Positions 17,030 to 29,705 are shown, numbered from the stretch's first letter. The stretch is 64,000 nt of DNA from Pegea sp. RAD2-039 (GCA_034620365.1 JAQGEQ010000316.1:782864-846863); one strand, 5' to 3'. Notes: generated from the letters alone by a model not told the origin. Numbers and translations: made by a program.

Positions 17030-18760
17030 TAGTGCACTTCAAGGTTTTCTTGTTGAAGATATTTTTCTACCACCCAATACGTAAGATACGATGAAAACAA
17101 CGAAAATTTATCTACTTCTGCTAGCCTTCGACAGAGTTCAAGTTTCGATGGCGTACCATAGCTTACTAGTGCAGAAGTTAGGTATGGGTTAGATAAAAAT
17201 ATGGCGGCCTTAGTTTTGATGCATATATTTGGATTATCCTAGACCCTATAGGTTAGCCATGCAATATACTCGATGCGTTATTAATGAAGCTGTCGACCCC
17301 AGCTTCATTAATTCTGTTGATGTTGTTTTTGAGCCGAATTATACAAAATAATTTACAGCATCAACGTCATAGCTATCATTGAGTATCGATGTTGATTGGC
17401 TGTGCAGTCTTAACACCTTGGCTAAGAACTTTTGTCAATTTAGGCTGATTTTAGTTCAAAAATCCGTATAATCCAATGAAAATTGGCTTATCAGCATCTA
17501 TAGGTATATTTTTAATGTGCAACCACTTATGCGTCATCGGTAAAAAGCAGGCCACCTTTGGTGATCTTTTTTACCTTATTCTTCACATTTAGACGTGATT
17601 TAGTGGAAAGGCTTAAATCAGAAAGAAATTATATTTCTTCAGTAAACGCATAAAAAGCTTACATAGAGATTACATAGATTTCAGTTACATAAAGAAAAAA
17701 ATCCCAAAGAGCATTGTGGCGAGGACACAATCATGTTTTACTCCGTTTTTGATGGTAAATGGTTCAGAGCAACTTCCATCATACTAGACTGTCGCTTTAA
17801 TGTTCGTGTAAAATGATTTATCCATATTAAGGAGGTTCAGTGGACAACCAATCTACAATAGTATCGAGAACAGACCTTCCCTGCAAGTGAGGTCAAAAGC
17901 TTTCATAAGGTAAAAAGACACGATCTACAAAGACCTACGTTGTTCTTTGTATTTTTCTGTAGTTGACCGACAGCGTTTTTATCTAAAACCACATTGTGAC
18001 TCGGGGTTTATTCTTTAATACAATATTTGCAAGCGAGGAAGTAATACACGAGTATTTGCTTTGTCTAGGATGCTAAGCCAGGATATTCCTCTGTAATTAT
18101 TATAATTAGACCTGGCACCCTTATTTTTGTACAATGTTATGATATTTGCATCGCGCAGGTTAGTTAGTATAGCGTCCTTACCAGGTGCTTTTCCAACACC
18201 TATTGTGCATAATTGGCAAACGTTCCATAATCCAGTCTAGTGTTCGTCACGGTGGTTTATTGGGAGTAAAACAGTGAAAAGTGTTCAGCCCAATTTGCTA
18301 ACTGTTCATCTCTATTGTATCAGGATCTTTCCTACAGCAGACTAGATAAGAGCGTTTAAACGTCATGTGGGTCCGGTTACAAATCCAGCCATTCTCCTAA
18401 CACCATTGTACATGAATTTGATGCCACTTCTTGCTGTTGCAGCTTGGGTCTTTGTGCTTTTGCAAAGTCAAAACTCATTGGCATGTTTTCTTTCAGCTTA
18501 ACAAAATAAACTTCTAGCTTCATGCAAATTACTGAGAGCTTTTGGGCTAGGTTACAGCTGGTGTATTACATCCATGAAGCAACTTATCGACGTTTTCTTC
18601 AAACTAGTTCTCCTTGCTGCAATGGGTATTCTTTTCAAAAACGTTCAGTGCTTTATCGTAGATCTTCTTTTTAGACCAAGTCAGAGGTGTCTGTCGATGA
18701 TTTTGTCACATCTATCAAAGTTGAGAAATGTTTTGTCACTATCTCTCTCTCAGTCTTTCT
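17030..18760 (-). mobile_element. Dead non-LTR retrotransposon (LINE) with reverse-transcriptase remnant
   Basis: Reading the minus strand with stops and frameshifts gives a recognisable reverse transcriptase: LRDANIITLYKNKGARSN then NNYRGIS near 18150-18100, a degraded ESQCGFR block near 17990, LMKAFDLTCREGLFSIL near 17930-17870 (the KAFD catalytic block), a remnant of the GVKQGCVLAPTLFG-type motif near 17720, and FTDDA near 17540 in place of the YADD-type box. Weak remains of the C-terminal part (for example TLLYGSETW-like) extend to about 17030. There is no intact ORF, so it is inactive. Similar to APE-type LINE ORF2 proteins common in invertebrates; the clade cannot be fixed by eye. It is richer in G+C than its surroundings, as expected for inserted DNA. 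Confidence 0.8.
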
Positions 18761-19011
18761 AACGTCACGGCAATTTCGGATGTTATTATCCGCACCGGTG
18801 GAATCATACGAACGTTTTAACCTCTCCCATCAGTTATATTACTATATATTTGTTGTTTTACTATCTATTTATACTTACTTTATATAATTCTATCCATTAT
18901 ATAATACTTATATTTATTTTAAACTTCAGACTACAAAAATTTGCTTCATTGATGAGCTTTCATATATCTAACTTTTAAGTAGTCAATGCTATTTCAATGT
19001 CCATCTGTGTA

Positions 19012-19368
19012 CTGTAGCAGTTGCCATGCCCGCCTACCAGGCAAGAGATTCTGGGTTCGAGTTAAGGCGGACACGTATATGCGACAAGAAAAGGTTAATA
19101 AAAAGAAACAGGTAAAAGGGCCCTGTGAGTTTAATTAATGACAACACTTCTAGGAGACGTAAAGCTCCAAATTCAAAACCGGAGCTAAAACCTCATAGGC
19201 AGTTCTCCATTCTACTCTGTGTTTCTCTGACAGCTCCTGCGGTGCCAGCGTCCCGCTGCATAACTTTGTTGTGGAATCCTGCTGCATGGGCAACAACTTG
19301 ATCTCAATAATTTATGCTCTGTCATATATACTCATGGCCGTTCTCGGTCGAAGTAGGCCCTAAAAAAA
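19012..19368 (+). mobile_element. tRNA-headed SINE-like retroposon
   Basis: The first 60-70 bases resemble a tRNA: an A-box-like start (TGTAGCAGTTGCCATG), a short stem around CCTACCAGG, and a good B box GGTTCGAGTT at 19053-19062. A GC-richer body of about 280 bp follows, ending in GGCCCT and an A-rich tail near 19361-19370. A GC-rich unit with a Pol III promoter head and an A-rich tail inside AT-rich DNA is the usual form of a SINE. It is not a working tRNA, because the acceptor stem does not pair. Copy number elsewhere is unknown. Confidence 0.55.
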
Positions 19369-19369
19369 T

Positions 19370-20584
19370 TTAATTATATATTATTGGCTATATTAACTCT
19401 AACATAAACAAATGGTAATGACTTTGTAATACTATAGAAACCCTAAGAAATATTGTACGGTAATTTACTGCCCGCACCTTAGCTTAATCTTCATTTCGGT
19501 CATATAAATTACAAGTTTTTGACATGCCTGAATCTAACCACCTTTTCATAATCTATACAAAATTCGTACATAGACTTAATTTTGTTTATAGGTGTAAGTT
19601 ATCATTACATTATTTTTTTTACCTTATTTAAATTTAAAAAAAAGTTTGTAAGTTTTTAATTGATATAAGGACTGACAGTAGAGCCTATTATATAAACAGT
19701 TTTTTTAGGATAATTTGTTGTTGACCATTATATCTCTTCTGTTGTATTACTATCCATTCGATAGTTTTTTAGTATTTTAAATGTTGTAATAAAGAAGTAC
19801 ATAGACAGTTTTTTTTTTTTTTTTTTTTAAATTCATTATCACTGATATAAATAAATTTTTATTTATTAGTTAAAATTATTTATTTTTCTAAGAGTAAATG
19901 ATAATTTTACTTGCTTCTAATATTATTTTTAATGCTTCATGATATATAGGCTAAGAATATTTTTATTATATATAATATATGTATATTTATTTTGTTACTA
20001 TATTATATAAAGCCTAAAAATATTTTTTAGTTTAAAAATTTACTAAATAAATACATGTTTAAACTTTTGACCAATAAATTTATCTGAAAAATATTTTTTA
20101 TTATCTTTTTATAAGTTAATTCAATTACTTTGTAATTGTTTTAAAATGTATTTTAGTATTTGGTTAATATAATATTTAGTATTTTATTTTCATTTTCATA
20201 TTTTTCTATAATTTGTAATAAACTACTATTTTATTTTTTATTATTATCAAAGAAAGTGATATAAGCTAGTTACAGTTCACATAAATTATTCTTTTGATTA
20301 TTACACTTAGTAATCTAATCAATTTTTAAAAAGTAAGTTAAAATAAAAACAAATTATTTTTATAATTAATTCTGTTACACACATAAGAAATATTACTGAT
20401 GAAATTTTATCACATTTTTGTATATAAATGTTATGTGCATAAATATTTATCAGATTGTTAAACTATTGAAGAATATGGAATGTATTATTTTATAATTTAT
20501 ATTTTTCTTATAAACATTTTTTTTCTTTTTTTAACTTACCTTTTTATATATTTTTGTATTTTTAGTGTATCAATAGCAAGCAAA
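19370..20584. other. AT-rich spacer upstream of CIR1
   Basis: No gene seen apart from the poly-T run. A strong acceptor (TTGTATTTTTAG) ends at 20565, 19 bases before the CIR1 start, so part of this may be a 5'-UTR intron, or the site may accept a trans-spliced leader. Confidence 0.5.
19809..19828. repeat. Poly-T run
   Basis: Twenty T in a row in an AT-rich region; could be an old poly(A) tail of a minus-strand retroposon or simple slippage. Confidence 0.9.
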
Positions 20585-21589
20585 ATGGGAAAATCATTTA
20601 ATAATTATATGTGTAAAAAGGATTTTCATCCTTCTTCACGTGATAACATTAAACGTGTCTGGATGAGACAACAGAAGTTAGAACATGAACAAAAGAAGCA
20701 GGAAGAAATGATGGAACAATATAGAAAAGAACAAGATATGCATGAAACAAGGGTGTTAATGGGTGATAGTAAAGCTAAAGTTGGTTTAAGTTTCATGTAT
20801 GATGCACCACCTGGCTTAGAAAAAAAAGAAGAGAGTGAAGATAAAGAATATAAGTTTGATTGGCAAAGAAATGCTCCTAGGGAAGCTTGGATGAAAGGAG
20901 ACATGTCAACTTTACAAGATCAACCTTTTGGTGTATGTGTGAGAAATGTGAGATGTATTAAATGTCATCAGTGGGGACATATCAATACTGATCGTGAATG
21001 TCCCTTGTTTAATAAAACATCTTCTTTTGAACCAAGTGCTAAAATGAAATCAAGCAATTATACTGATGAAGGTGTTGCTTCTTCTCTTATTTTGAAGCCT
21101 AGATTTTTCGAACCTGTTGGTGGCAAAACCAAAAAGGAAAACAATCTGTTGATTAAAGATGAAGATGTAGAAGAGGAGCCTGAAATTGCTTTCTTGAAAG
21201 ATTTAAATCGAAAGCAAAAGAAAAAGTTACTGAGAAAATTGAAGAGATTGGAGAGCTCAGACTCCAAGAAGTCAAAAGTTTCAAAGAGAAAAGAAAAAAA
21301 ACGAAAACCTAAACCCAGATCTAGCTCTTCTAGTTCAAGTGAATCTGAAGATGAATACAAAAAGAGTAAATCAAAGCATTCAAAGTCCAGAGCATCAAAG
21401 CGTCAAAGATCGTCTTCTTCCAGCTCTTCTAGTGATGAAGATAAAAAATCACCTGATGTGAAAGTGAAGAAGAACTGGAGTCCCAACATGCATAAGAGCA
21501 GATCTCATCACTCTGTAAAATCTTATTCTTCAAGCAAGCATTCACATGAAAGAAAAGAGAAATATGAGCCACGTCATCGAAGATATTGA
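20585..21589 (+). CDS. CIR1: CIR1, RBPJ/CBF1-interacting corepressor, single exon
   Basis: Nuclear protein that tethers corepressor to RBPJ in Notch signalling and is also linked with splicing. Start at [16 protein letters not shown], which matches the family N terminus; an in-frame ATG at 20480 would add a hydrophobic stretch that looks like untranslated sequence. Seen: the Cir_N domain (residues 1-40), [20 protein letters not shown], then [11 protein letters not shown], a CCHC-like knuckle in [19 protein letters not shown], the acidic block [26 protein letters not shown], and a Ser/Lys/Arg-rich tail like an SR protein. 334 residues, somewhat shorter than vertebrate CIR1 because the tail is shorter. 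The gene has no intron, while family members in vertebrates have several. KLHL9/13 follows 241 bp downstream on the same strand. Confidence 0.95.
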   Translation: MGKSFNNYMCKKDFHPSSRDNIKRVWMRQQKLEHEQKKQEEMMEQYRKEQDMHETRVLMGDSKAKVGLSFMYDAPPGLEKKEESEDKEYKFDWQRNAPREAWMKGDMSTLQDQPFGVCVRNVRCIKCHQWGHINTDRECPLFNKTSSFEPSAKMKSSNYTDEGVASSLILKPRFFEPVGGKTKKENNLLIKDEDVEEEPEIAFLKDLNRKQKKKLLRKLKRLESSDSKKSKVSKRKEKKRKPKPRSSSSSSSESEDEYKKSKSKHSKSRASKRQRSSSSSSSSDEDKKSPDVKVKKNWSPNMHKSRSHHSVKSYSSSKHSHERKEKYEPRHRRY

Positions 21590-21830
21590 CTCATTTCATA
21601 ATTAATTGTAAATATGTAAACATCACCAACCTATAAACAGTCTTTTCTTTGCTGTCTCAATTTTATCTATTGATAAAAAGTTGTTTAAACTTTGTAAAAG
21701 ATTTGTTTGTTAATGTTTAAATAAAATTGTCTTTTGCTCAACATGTTTACTCCCTTTTTTCAGTTCAAACAAAGCTCAAGTTTTTACTTTTTATAATTTG
21801 TTTAGCTTTAACGAATGCAGGGTATTAAAA

Positions 21831-24800
21831 ATGACTTTCAGGCCTCGTTCTTACTCCTCTAAATCCTATTCAACTAGAATTCTCGCCGGCTTTTCTCATT
21901 TAAGAGAAAGTGGAATTCTGTGTGACGTTACTCTTGGTGCAGAAAGCGAATCCTTTCAAGCGCATAGAAGTTTGTTGGCTTCTGCTTCTGATTACTTCAG
22001 AGGTACTTTTGTAACTAGCTGTTAGATTAAAAGAAATATAAACATACAAATGTAAGCTTGATATTAAAAGTTGATACTTAAACAGCTATGTTTGGATCAG
22101 AGATGAGAGAAAGTAGCGCGAAAAAAATTGATTTATTTGGAGTGACAGCTGCTGGCCTGAAGTGTGTCCTCGATTTTGTGTACACTGGCCAATTAAAAAT
22201 TTGCTCATCAAATATTGAGTGTCTTTTGCAAGCTGCTTCACATCTTCAAGTGCCGGAAGTTTTAGGATTTTGTAATGTAAGTTCATAATTTACAACCATC
22301 ATTTAGTTTCTTATTTTAAAGTGTTCTTCTAAAAGAGCGGCTTTTAGCTGTAACCAATATTTAAATAAAAGTTGGAATATTTTAGATATTGTTCTTTGAG
22401 GCAAGAGATATCAATAATTATCATTAATTAAAATAAACAAAAATTGATGGTAGAAACTATTCTGAGTTCAAATGTAAACTGTTCAGGCTAACCTTATGCA
22501 GATAGTTGATTATTTAGAAATTACAGAAATCGATTTGCGAGCCTGTCCTTGCAAACTTTGACTAATAATTAATCAACTTTCAGGGTAGTTTACCAAAAAA
22601 GTTGCTTTTAAATCATAGTAATTACATACGTATAAGATGTAATCTTTATGAAAAAAGTCTTATGAAAAGTTTGTGTCTACTAGATTACAAGTTGCCAATT
22701 GATGGTACAAACTAAAAGATGTTTTGATGCTGTTAATTAGCTTTTTAAAAATATTTCAAGTATTTAACAATTTGTAATTTAGTTTAACTTAGATTAATAG
22801 ATGTCTCAAATTTTATTTTTCAACATAAAACTACTTAATCAACTTGCCAAGTTGTATATAATCCGACTAACTTCTTACAGAGCTTTCTTTGTGCTGAGAT
22901 AACAGTTGATAACTGCGTGGAAATTGGTCAGATTGCAGATACCTTTAATCTTACACCTGTTGATACTAAAGTGAACCTTTTTATGTTGGCAAATTTCAAC
23001 GATATCACCGACTTTAATAAAATTCCGTTTGAAAGACTCGTTTATCTGCTTTCTAGTGATGCTATTGATGTAAGCATATGTTTGATTTAATGAATGTAAA
23101 CTCACAAAACTAAATCTAATCTAACTAATATATGTAGTTCTTCCGACAATATATAAGTTTCGAAACAATGTTTTTGTTGTCTAAGGTCTTTGTAATTAAA
23201 TTTTATAAAATTCTTAATTTTGTTCAAAAGTATTTTTCTAATTTTCTTATAAATTTCCCTTTTATATTCAAAACCTCTTTTTATTTTAAACTGTTTGTTT
23301 TGTTATAACTACAAAATCAATTATGTCTCACTTATGAGTTTAAACAAAACCATTACGACTGTAAATATCAATCATAGGGCATTAACGAGCTTCAGTTGTT
23401 TAATGCTGCTCGAGCGTGGATAGAAAGTGATTCGCCAGAAAGACTACGTCATGCTTCCGGGTTGATGCAACATATTCGCTTCCCTTTAATTTCACCAACT
23501 GAACTAATAACACATGTACAAGTAAGTTAAATAATCAAGTTTTATTTCACTATTACTTTGTAGCTTGCTTAATGATTCTCACTTAAATCTTCTTAGTTGT
23601 AAATAGATTCATCATTTCAACCTATAAAACCCTCTTTAGTCAATGTAAGCGTGTCTTTGAGGTTGCTAAAGACTTGATAACTTTTTATAGTTTGTTGTAA
23701 CGTGTTCACTTCTAATGTTGTGTATTGATACTTACAAATATTCTCATTAAAAGTGCTTTACATCTTTATAAGATTGAAAATCATGAATTTCGAATTCCGG
23801 TCATCAACAAAATCATTTTGTTTCTTTGCAGACTGTTGACTTTATGAAAAGTGAAAAAACGTGCATGTCCCTGCTTCTAGAAGCTTCTAATTATCAAATG
23901 GTTCCTTACATGCAACCTATACTACAAACAGCTAGAACCCAAATTAGAAGTCAAGCGACTCATCTAGTTACTTTAGGTCACTTTTCTGATCTTTTATAAC
24001 TAAATCCGATTTCTTTGAAATAAATTAAAATATCAATAATAGCTTTTATACTTCTTTTATAAAAAGTCTTTTAAGCTCATTAGCTTGCAGTCAATTACAT
24101 TAATCAAGGTCTTGCAGGAGGTGTATTACGTCATCAGTTAGATGTTTCAAAAGATTTAAGAGTTTACAATAATGAAAGTAATCGATGGGTTAATCTGGCC
24201 TCTATGGAAAGCTCTAGGTTTGTCTCTTTTATCTGTCCTACTATTCAATCTAATTGTTTTATTTAACAGATATCAACATGGAATCGCTGTTATCGGTAAC
24301 TTTCTGTTTGTTGTTGGAGGTCAAAGCAACTATGACACAAAAGGAAAGACTGCTGTTGATACGGTTTTCCGATATGATCCTCGCTATAATCGCTGGCTGA
24401 AGGTTCAATCAATGATAGAAAAAAGAACTTTCTTTCTTTTGAGGTTTATTTTTTGAGGATATTTATTTTTTTCTCATTCAATTCTACTCGTTTTTCATTG
24501 AAATTTTCTGCTTGAAGTGCAATTGATGGGAAATTATATGCGGTTGGTGGTAGAAACGCGGCTGGTGAACTATCATCAGTAGAATGTTACAATCCTAAAA
24601 ATAATCAATGGCAATTTGTTGAAAAGATGATGGAACCACATTATGGTCATGCAGGTTGTAACATGTAGCTTGAAACTTATCATGACCAACTCCCTGTAGG
24701 TACCGTTTATAATGGCAAGATGTACATTTCTGGTGGCATAACTCATGACTCATTTCAAAAAAAACTTCTTTGTTATGACCCTCAAACAGATAAATGGGAA

Positions 24801-25531
24801 CAGAGGTACCCTCAAATTTCTCATCACAAAATAGTTCTTTTATAAACTCAATTTTCTACGAAGCAACTTCAAATCTTATTTCTTCATCCAGAACACCAAT
24901 GTCTACAGTCCGTGGGTTACATTGCATGACAACAGTTGTTGATAGACTCTATGTGATTGGTGGAAACCATTTCAAAGGTAGTGACGTAATCACTTCGGTC
25001 CAATCACTATTTAATCACTATCTTCAGGCACTACTGATTATGATGATGTACTTGAATGTGAATACTACCTCACTTCGACTAATCAATGGACATCAGTGGC
25101 CCCGATGCTTACGGGTCAGAGTGACGTCGGAGTGGCTGTGTTTAATGAAAAAATATTCGTAACAGGTGAAAACGAGAAGCTTCTTTCCATCAAGTAATTG
25201 ATACTTACTTTTTCCAGGCGGTTATTCTTGGAATAACCGATGCATGGTAGATATAGTTCAGTGTTACAATCCAGTTGAAAATAAATGGACGAAGACCTTC
25301 ACACTACCGGCTGCTCTTGGAGGAGTCCGTGCTTGTACTCTTACAGTTCTTCCTCGTCTCATTTATTCGCATCAGTCTTCACGAGAAGAAGAAAGTTCTT
25401 CGAGAAATTCTTCTGTTCTTCAGCAACATGCTAGTGGAGATGGCTCAATTAATCCTGCGGATGAAGAAGATGAAGGTTTGTATTACACACCTCCTGTTTG
25501 TTTAAATAACCTGAGAACAATTCCCAACTAA
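21831..25531 (+). CDS. KLHL9/KLHL13-type BTB-BACK-Kelch protein (Cul3 substrate adaptor)
   Basis: Adaptor that brings substrates to Cullin-3 ubiquitin ligase; KLHL9/13 act on Aurora B in mitosis. Exons: 21831-22002, 22086-22276, 22881-23069, 23378-23521, 23832-23976, 24118-24217, 24270-24443, 24518-24654, 24700-24805, 24892-24977, 25028-25165, 25218-25531. BTB domain: [12 protein letters not shown] ... [20 protein letters not shown] domain: [12 protein letters not shown] and [14 protein letters not shown], which are diagnostic of KLHL9/13; then six kelch blades, with [66 protein letters not shown] and [19 protein letters not shown]. About 600 residues. The last 50 residues are Ser/Glu-rich and not conserved; a donor-like GTTTGT at 25474 leaves open another last exon. 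A tight acceptor (TTTGTTTAG at 21797-21805) lies 25 bases before the ATG. Confidence 0.95.
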
Positions 25532-26666
25532 ACTTCATCTTCTTGAAGTTGATGGTCAGTATATAATCCTTAAATTTCGATCAAACCGCATTTCATACTA
25601 TTTTGCCACAAACATATTTTTCAAGAAATATAAATTCTTCAGCTATTTATGTGATCTTTCACTTTTAAATTACTCATTTCATCTGCTAAAAAGCAATTTA
25701 TTTACAATTTGTAGTAGCCACTAGAAATTAATTTCAAATATTTTCTGCATCATCTATCTAAGCGAACAAATTGGTTGGCATCCGAATAACTTTCGATTTT
25801 TTGGTGTTGATCATCATCAGAGTTGTTGCTAGAAACTTTTCAAACTAAAATTTCTTGTGAAATCAGATTTTAATGAAAATTCTTCACAGATGAAATGATG
25901 GCTGTGGATTTTGTACGCGTATCAAGACCTCATATAATAAACGGACTCTTATAACCACACCATCACTCCAAACCTCATCAAACTCACATTTTTCATTTGT
26001 TTTATATTTTTTATTTTCAGGTGTGCTTCTCTTGTACTTTATCAGGCTGCTCTAACCCAATTTGCTTTATTAATCTACAAACAAATTCTCATACAAGGTT
26101 TTTCATCTCACTGCCTACAAGCCACTTTATAATATAAAACTATTTGAATTCATGTCGATATTTTGTTAATTAATCCGAGGTAAACCAGCTAATCTTCAAC
26201 TTTTTTTATCTGATATTTTATTCTGATGAAGTTGATTATTGATGGGTCCAGCAGTTTCTTTAAACAGCTCCTCTGACCACTCTACCTTCTGCAAGATGTT
26301 CGTTTACACATCTTCTCAACTTATGTTAGGATTTATTTTTGAACTAATATTTTGAAACTTTGATTCAATTAGACATAAACCTCGAGGCTATTCTTAGCTT
26401 TTACCTGACACTAATATTTTGTTTCATGAGAAAACTTAAATTGCGTTTGTTGTTTTGTAAGTAATCGTTCGATTTTGTTGAAATTCATATTTTTGTTTGC
26501 AAATAAATTCTAAAATTAGGAATTTAGAAGGAAATATTTTAAAGTTTTTGAAAAAATTTTTATCGATTAATTTCCTCATTAAGTCATCTTCTGCTTCTAT
26601 TCAAAAAAGTATGAATTAAGAAAGTAAATTTTAGAAATTACAGTAAAAACAGGCAATTTAAGATCT
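25532..26666. other. Convergent spacer between KLHL9/13 and the DHRS11-type gene
   Basis: Unusually long for two 3' ends; no coding signal seen. A further KLHL 3' exon cannot be excluded. Confidence 0.45.
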
Positions 26667-27509
26667 TCAAAATTTTTGATCTGTAGGTCTTATCAAGATA
26701 TCATTAATCTCCATCCTCTGAGGAGCTTGTAGCGCAAATAGAACAGCATCTTTGATATCTTCCGCTTGAAGACACTCGAAACTTTCATACAACTTTCTCG
26801 CTTTCTCATCACTTCCACCATTCATTCTAATCACAACAATAAAAGTTTGTCACATGATTAGACGCATTATGACGTCACCTTTTCACGAATTCTGTTTCCA
26901 CTACACCAGGTGATATCGAAGTAACTCGAATTTTCGAGTTTTTTGCCCTCAGTTCTCGTCGAAGCCCTTCAGTTAAGGCAGTGACTGCAAATTTGGTTGC
27001 CGAATAGAATGGGGAAGTGACCCGGTGTCCAGACAAGCTGTTTAAGTGAACCACGTGACCACCTGACGTCATCAACTTACATGCTTCTCGCGTGCAGATA
27101 CACAAACCCATCACATTCACATCTAACATCTCTTTCCATTGCTGCACAATTATGATGTCATCAAATGGCGTTAATAACGTCATCAGCTTACTTTTGTCTC
27201 ACCATCCATTAAGGAAGCTTGATGAGCGAGACCCGCGTTATTGATGCATCCGTAAAGTGATCCAAAGCGGCTGCTAATCTCATTAAATACTAACAAGATC
27301 TCGTCCTCTTTTGTGACGTCACATTTAAAGGGTAGCATTTTACCGGGTCCTTGCAAGTTGATATCATCGGAAGTTGATTTGAGAACATCGAAATTGCGCG
27401 CGACACCGATTACTGTACTTCCGGATTTGACTAGACCTTCACAGATAGCTTTTCCAATTCCCACTGAAGCTCCAGTCACTAAAATCACTTTACCACACAA
27501 AGAAGTCAT
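26667..27509 (-). CDS. DHRS11-type short-chain dehydrogenase/reductase
   Basis: NAD(P)-dependent oxidoreductase of the classical SDR family; vertebrate DHRS11 reduces keto groups of steroids and other carbonyls. Exons 27509-27192, 27141-26879, 26826-26667; 246 residues, normal size. Rossmann cofactor motif TGASVGIG at residues 13-20, acidic/basic selector region VIGVARN (an Arg as in NADP-preferring members), INNAGLA, the catalytic Ser in LNSLSGHRV, and the YSATK catalytic Tyr/Lys, followed by AVTALTEGLRRELR and SPGVVETEF. The phrase SGHRV with the end RPTDQ is typical of DHRS11. No signal peptide, so probably cytosolic. The start codon lies directly after an acceptor-like CATCATTAG. Confidence 0.93.
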
Positions 27510-28985
27510 TTGCTAATGATGAGCACTTGAAGGAAGTTGGAAAATTAGATTTTAAGGAAATTAAAGTAATTTCAACAAAAAAAGTTTACACTCAATTGTA
27601 AATAAATTCCAACTAATCTAGCAACTAATCGATTATTTTAACACAGCTTAAAAACTTTAATTCAAATACTGAAAGAATATGAATCTAAAAAAATGCCTTA
27701 TTAAAACTGTAAAATGGTAATTTAAATTAAAAAAAATTCTATTCAGAACATTAATAGCAAATAAGTTGCTATTATAATCATAAATTGAGTATATTGACAA
27801 TAGTTTAGTTTAAATAAACTGTCATATTTAAATAGTCACATTATTACTTACACTTCAATATTACATTCCAACTTAAATAAATAATACACTAATTTTAAAT
27901 TTAATCAAATATAACTGAATGAATGCTTCGATGAGAATTTTATCAATTAATTACACAAGTCGACATTGCAAAATTAACTGAATTTGGGATTTCCCTAATA
28001 CGTAATTAGTTAAAAAATAAAAACTTATAAATTAAACATTTGTATCTGCCAATTGGCAACAGTTTATTTTTTTCTATCTATCACTAAACTTTTCAATTAA
28101 AACTGTATCTTTTAACTTAAAATAACACTTTTTAGCATTGCTGTTTTGACAAATAACAAGGTTTTTCGCATAAAACCAACTTTTTAGTTTAATCTTTTTA
28201 AAAAGGTTCAGTAATTTAACATAACAGGAAGAAAAATTCAGAAGAATTCTTAAGTTGGCTCGTAACAACAGACTATTAAGGTCAGAATTAAAAATTTGAC
28301 AGAAATATTTAATAGCAAAATCATTAAGCAATTTTTTATCATGTTAACTGAAGAAGGTTGTTGCAAAATGTTTATCATAAAACTGAGAAGTTGTAAATTA
28401 GTAATGATACGGCGATGCGACACATTGAACATATATCTCCAACTAACACCAAACTCTAACTACCAAACTTACCAACTTTTTAAAAGTTCAAATTATTTTA
28501 TACTCGGCTGTATTTGAGCTTTTAAAAACCTTACAGATATAACTAGCTGATTCTAATGAGGCAGCTGTGTTAGACTTCAAAATCTGTGAGGAACTCTTTA
28601 CTTAATACTCTTTTAGTGTTTCAATTACTTCAAATCCAAAACTCTTGCTTGTCCTTTCATGCTAGAGCCTAATCAAGAACTCATTAAAAAGTGGTGCCAA
28701 AAAGTTATCTTAATCCAGTGACGTTGCATTATTGTAATTTCAAATAAGGAAGCCTTATCGCTAAAACCTTGGAAAGCCAAATATATCAAAAGTTATAGTT
28801 TCTATATCAAGTTTTCCAGCGATAAAGATTTTTAGATAAATGCAAATACTGTGTTATTCCATTCTAAATACATCTTGTTTTCTCAATAAAAGAAGTTATT
28901 TACAAAAGAAAACACATGACAATGTCAACAATGAACACCAAATCATCAGGCTGATGAATATCTTTTTTTCTACGGTAAATAGTTC
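27510..28985. other. AT-rich spacer
   Basis: Short open frames here (28074-28517) overlap on both strands and show no domain; treated as chance. Part of 28500-28985 may belong to the retroelement whose gag lies next to it, but I see no protease or reverse-transcriptase remains. Confidence 0.45.
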
Positions 28986-29705
28986 ATTATGTGAAATAAG
29001 ACCATGTCCCTTCTGCCCAAATTTGAAAAATATGCTCGAACCAGCTGGGCATCTTTTAAAATCATGAGGTTTGCTGCCTCTGCATTTTAAACAAACTCTT
29101 TAAATGACCGTTACTGTCGGTTCTGCTTGGTTATCCTCCTTGAGTTCCATTGAATTTACTGTTTCTTTTGCAGCTTTAACCAATCTGCCAGCCCCAAAGT
29201 ATTGGTTGTTCTGCCGGGCATTCTCCAGTGTCACTGCTTGGTTAAAGGCTTCCTCCAATATTAAAGTTTTAGGTTCTAGCAACCTTTGCCTAATATCTGA
29301 TAAGGATAATCCATCTATAAATGAACCTCTGATCATGATATCCCTGTGTTCTGCTTCCGTGACACTCTTAAAAACACTTCTTGGTTAGACGTACCAAAGT
29401 GCAGCGAAAGTCTTTTATATATTGACTTTGCTTCTGCTTTTCTGTGCACAGTGGATATTGCGCAAAAGTTTTATTTGGTTTCCTTACATAAAACGGTTCC
29501 AGCGCCGCTTTAGCTTCTACATAAGTCTGACAGCTCTCAAAGTACTGGTAAACACCTTCGGTCGTGCTGTTAATAAGCGCTGCTAATTTTCTCTTGTCTG
29601 TCCAATTCGACCCACCCTCTTCCATGTAATTGGTAAAACGTTTTCTTCCAGTACCGCCATTTGCTGGATTCCGACGGGCTATTTGGGTCCATAGACATTA
29701 CTTTG
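28985..29705 (-). mobile_element. Broken LTR-retrotransposon gag fragment
   Basis: Minus-strand open segments 29625-29368 and 29336-29100, in different frames, match the capsid region of Ty3/gypsy-like Gag: KRKLAALINSTTEGVYQYF, ALEPFYVRKPN, then RDIMIRGSFIDGLSLSDIRQRLLE and FNQAVTLENARQ. A remnant of a zinc knuckle (CLKCRGSKPHDFKRCP) follows at about 29095-29050. The N-terminal part (MDPNSPSES, near 29690) is in yet another frame. At least two frameshifts and the absence of pol or recognisable LTRs show that it is dead. Confidence 0.75.

Noticed and set aside
19012-19080. tRNA gene
   Set aside because: A B box is present, but the acceptor stem does not pair and the unit continues into a GC-richer body with an A-rich tail; better explained as a SINE head.
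20480-20584. Upstream in-frame extension of CIR1
   Set aside because: Would add 35 very hydrophobic residues before a start that matches the family exactly; an acceptor at 20564-20565 also marks it as untranslated or intronic.
28074-28517. Overlapping ORFs on both strands
   Set aside because: Mutually overlapping, featureless and in AT-rich spacer.
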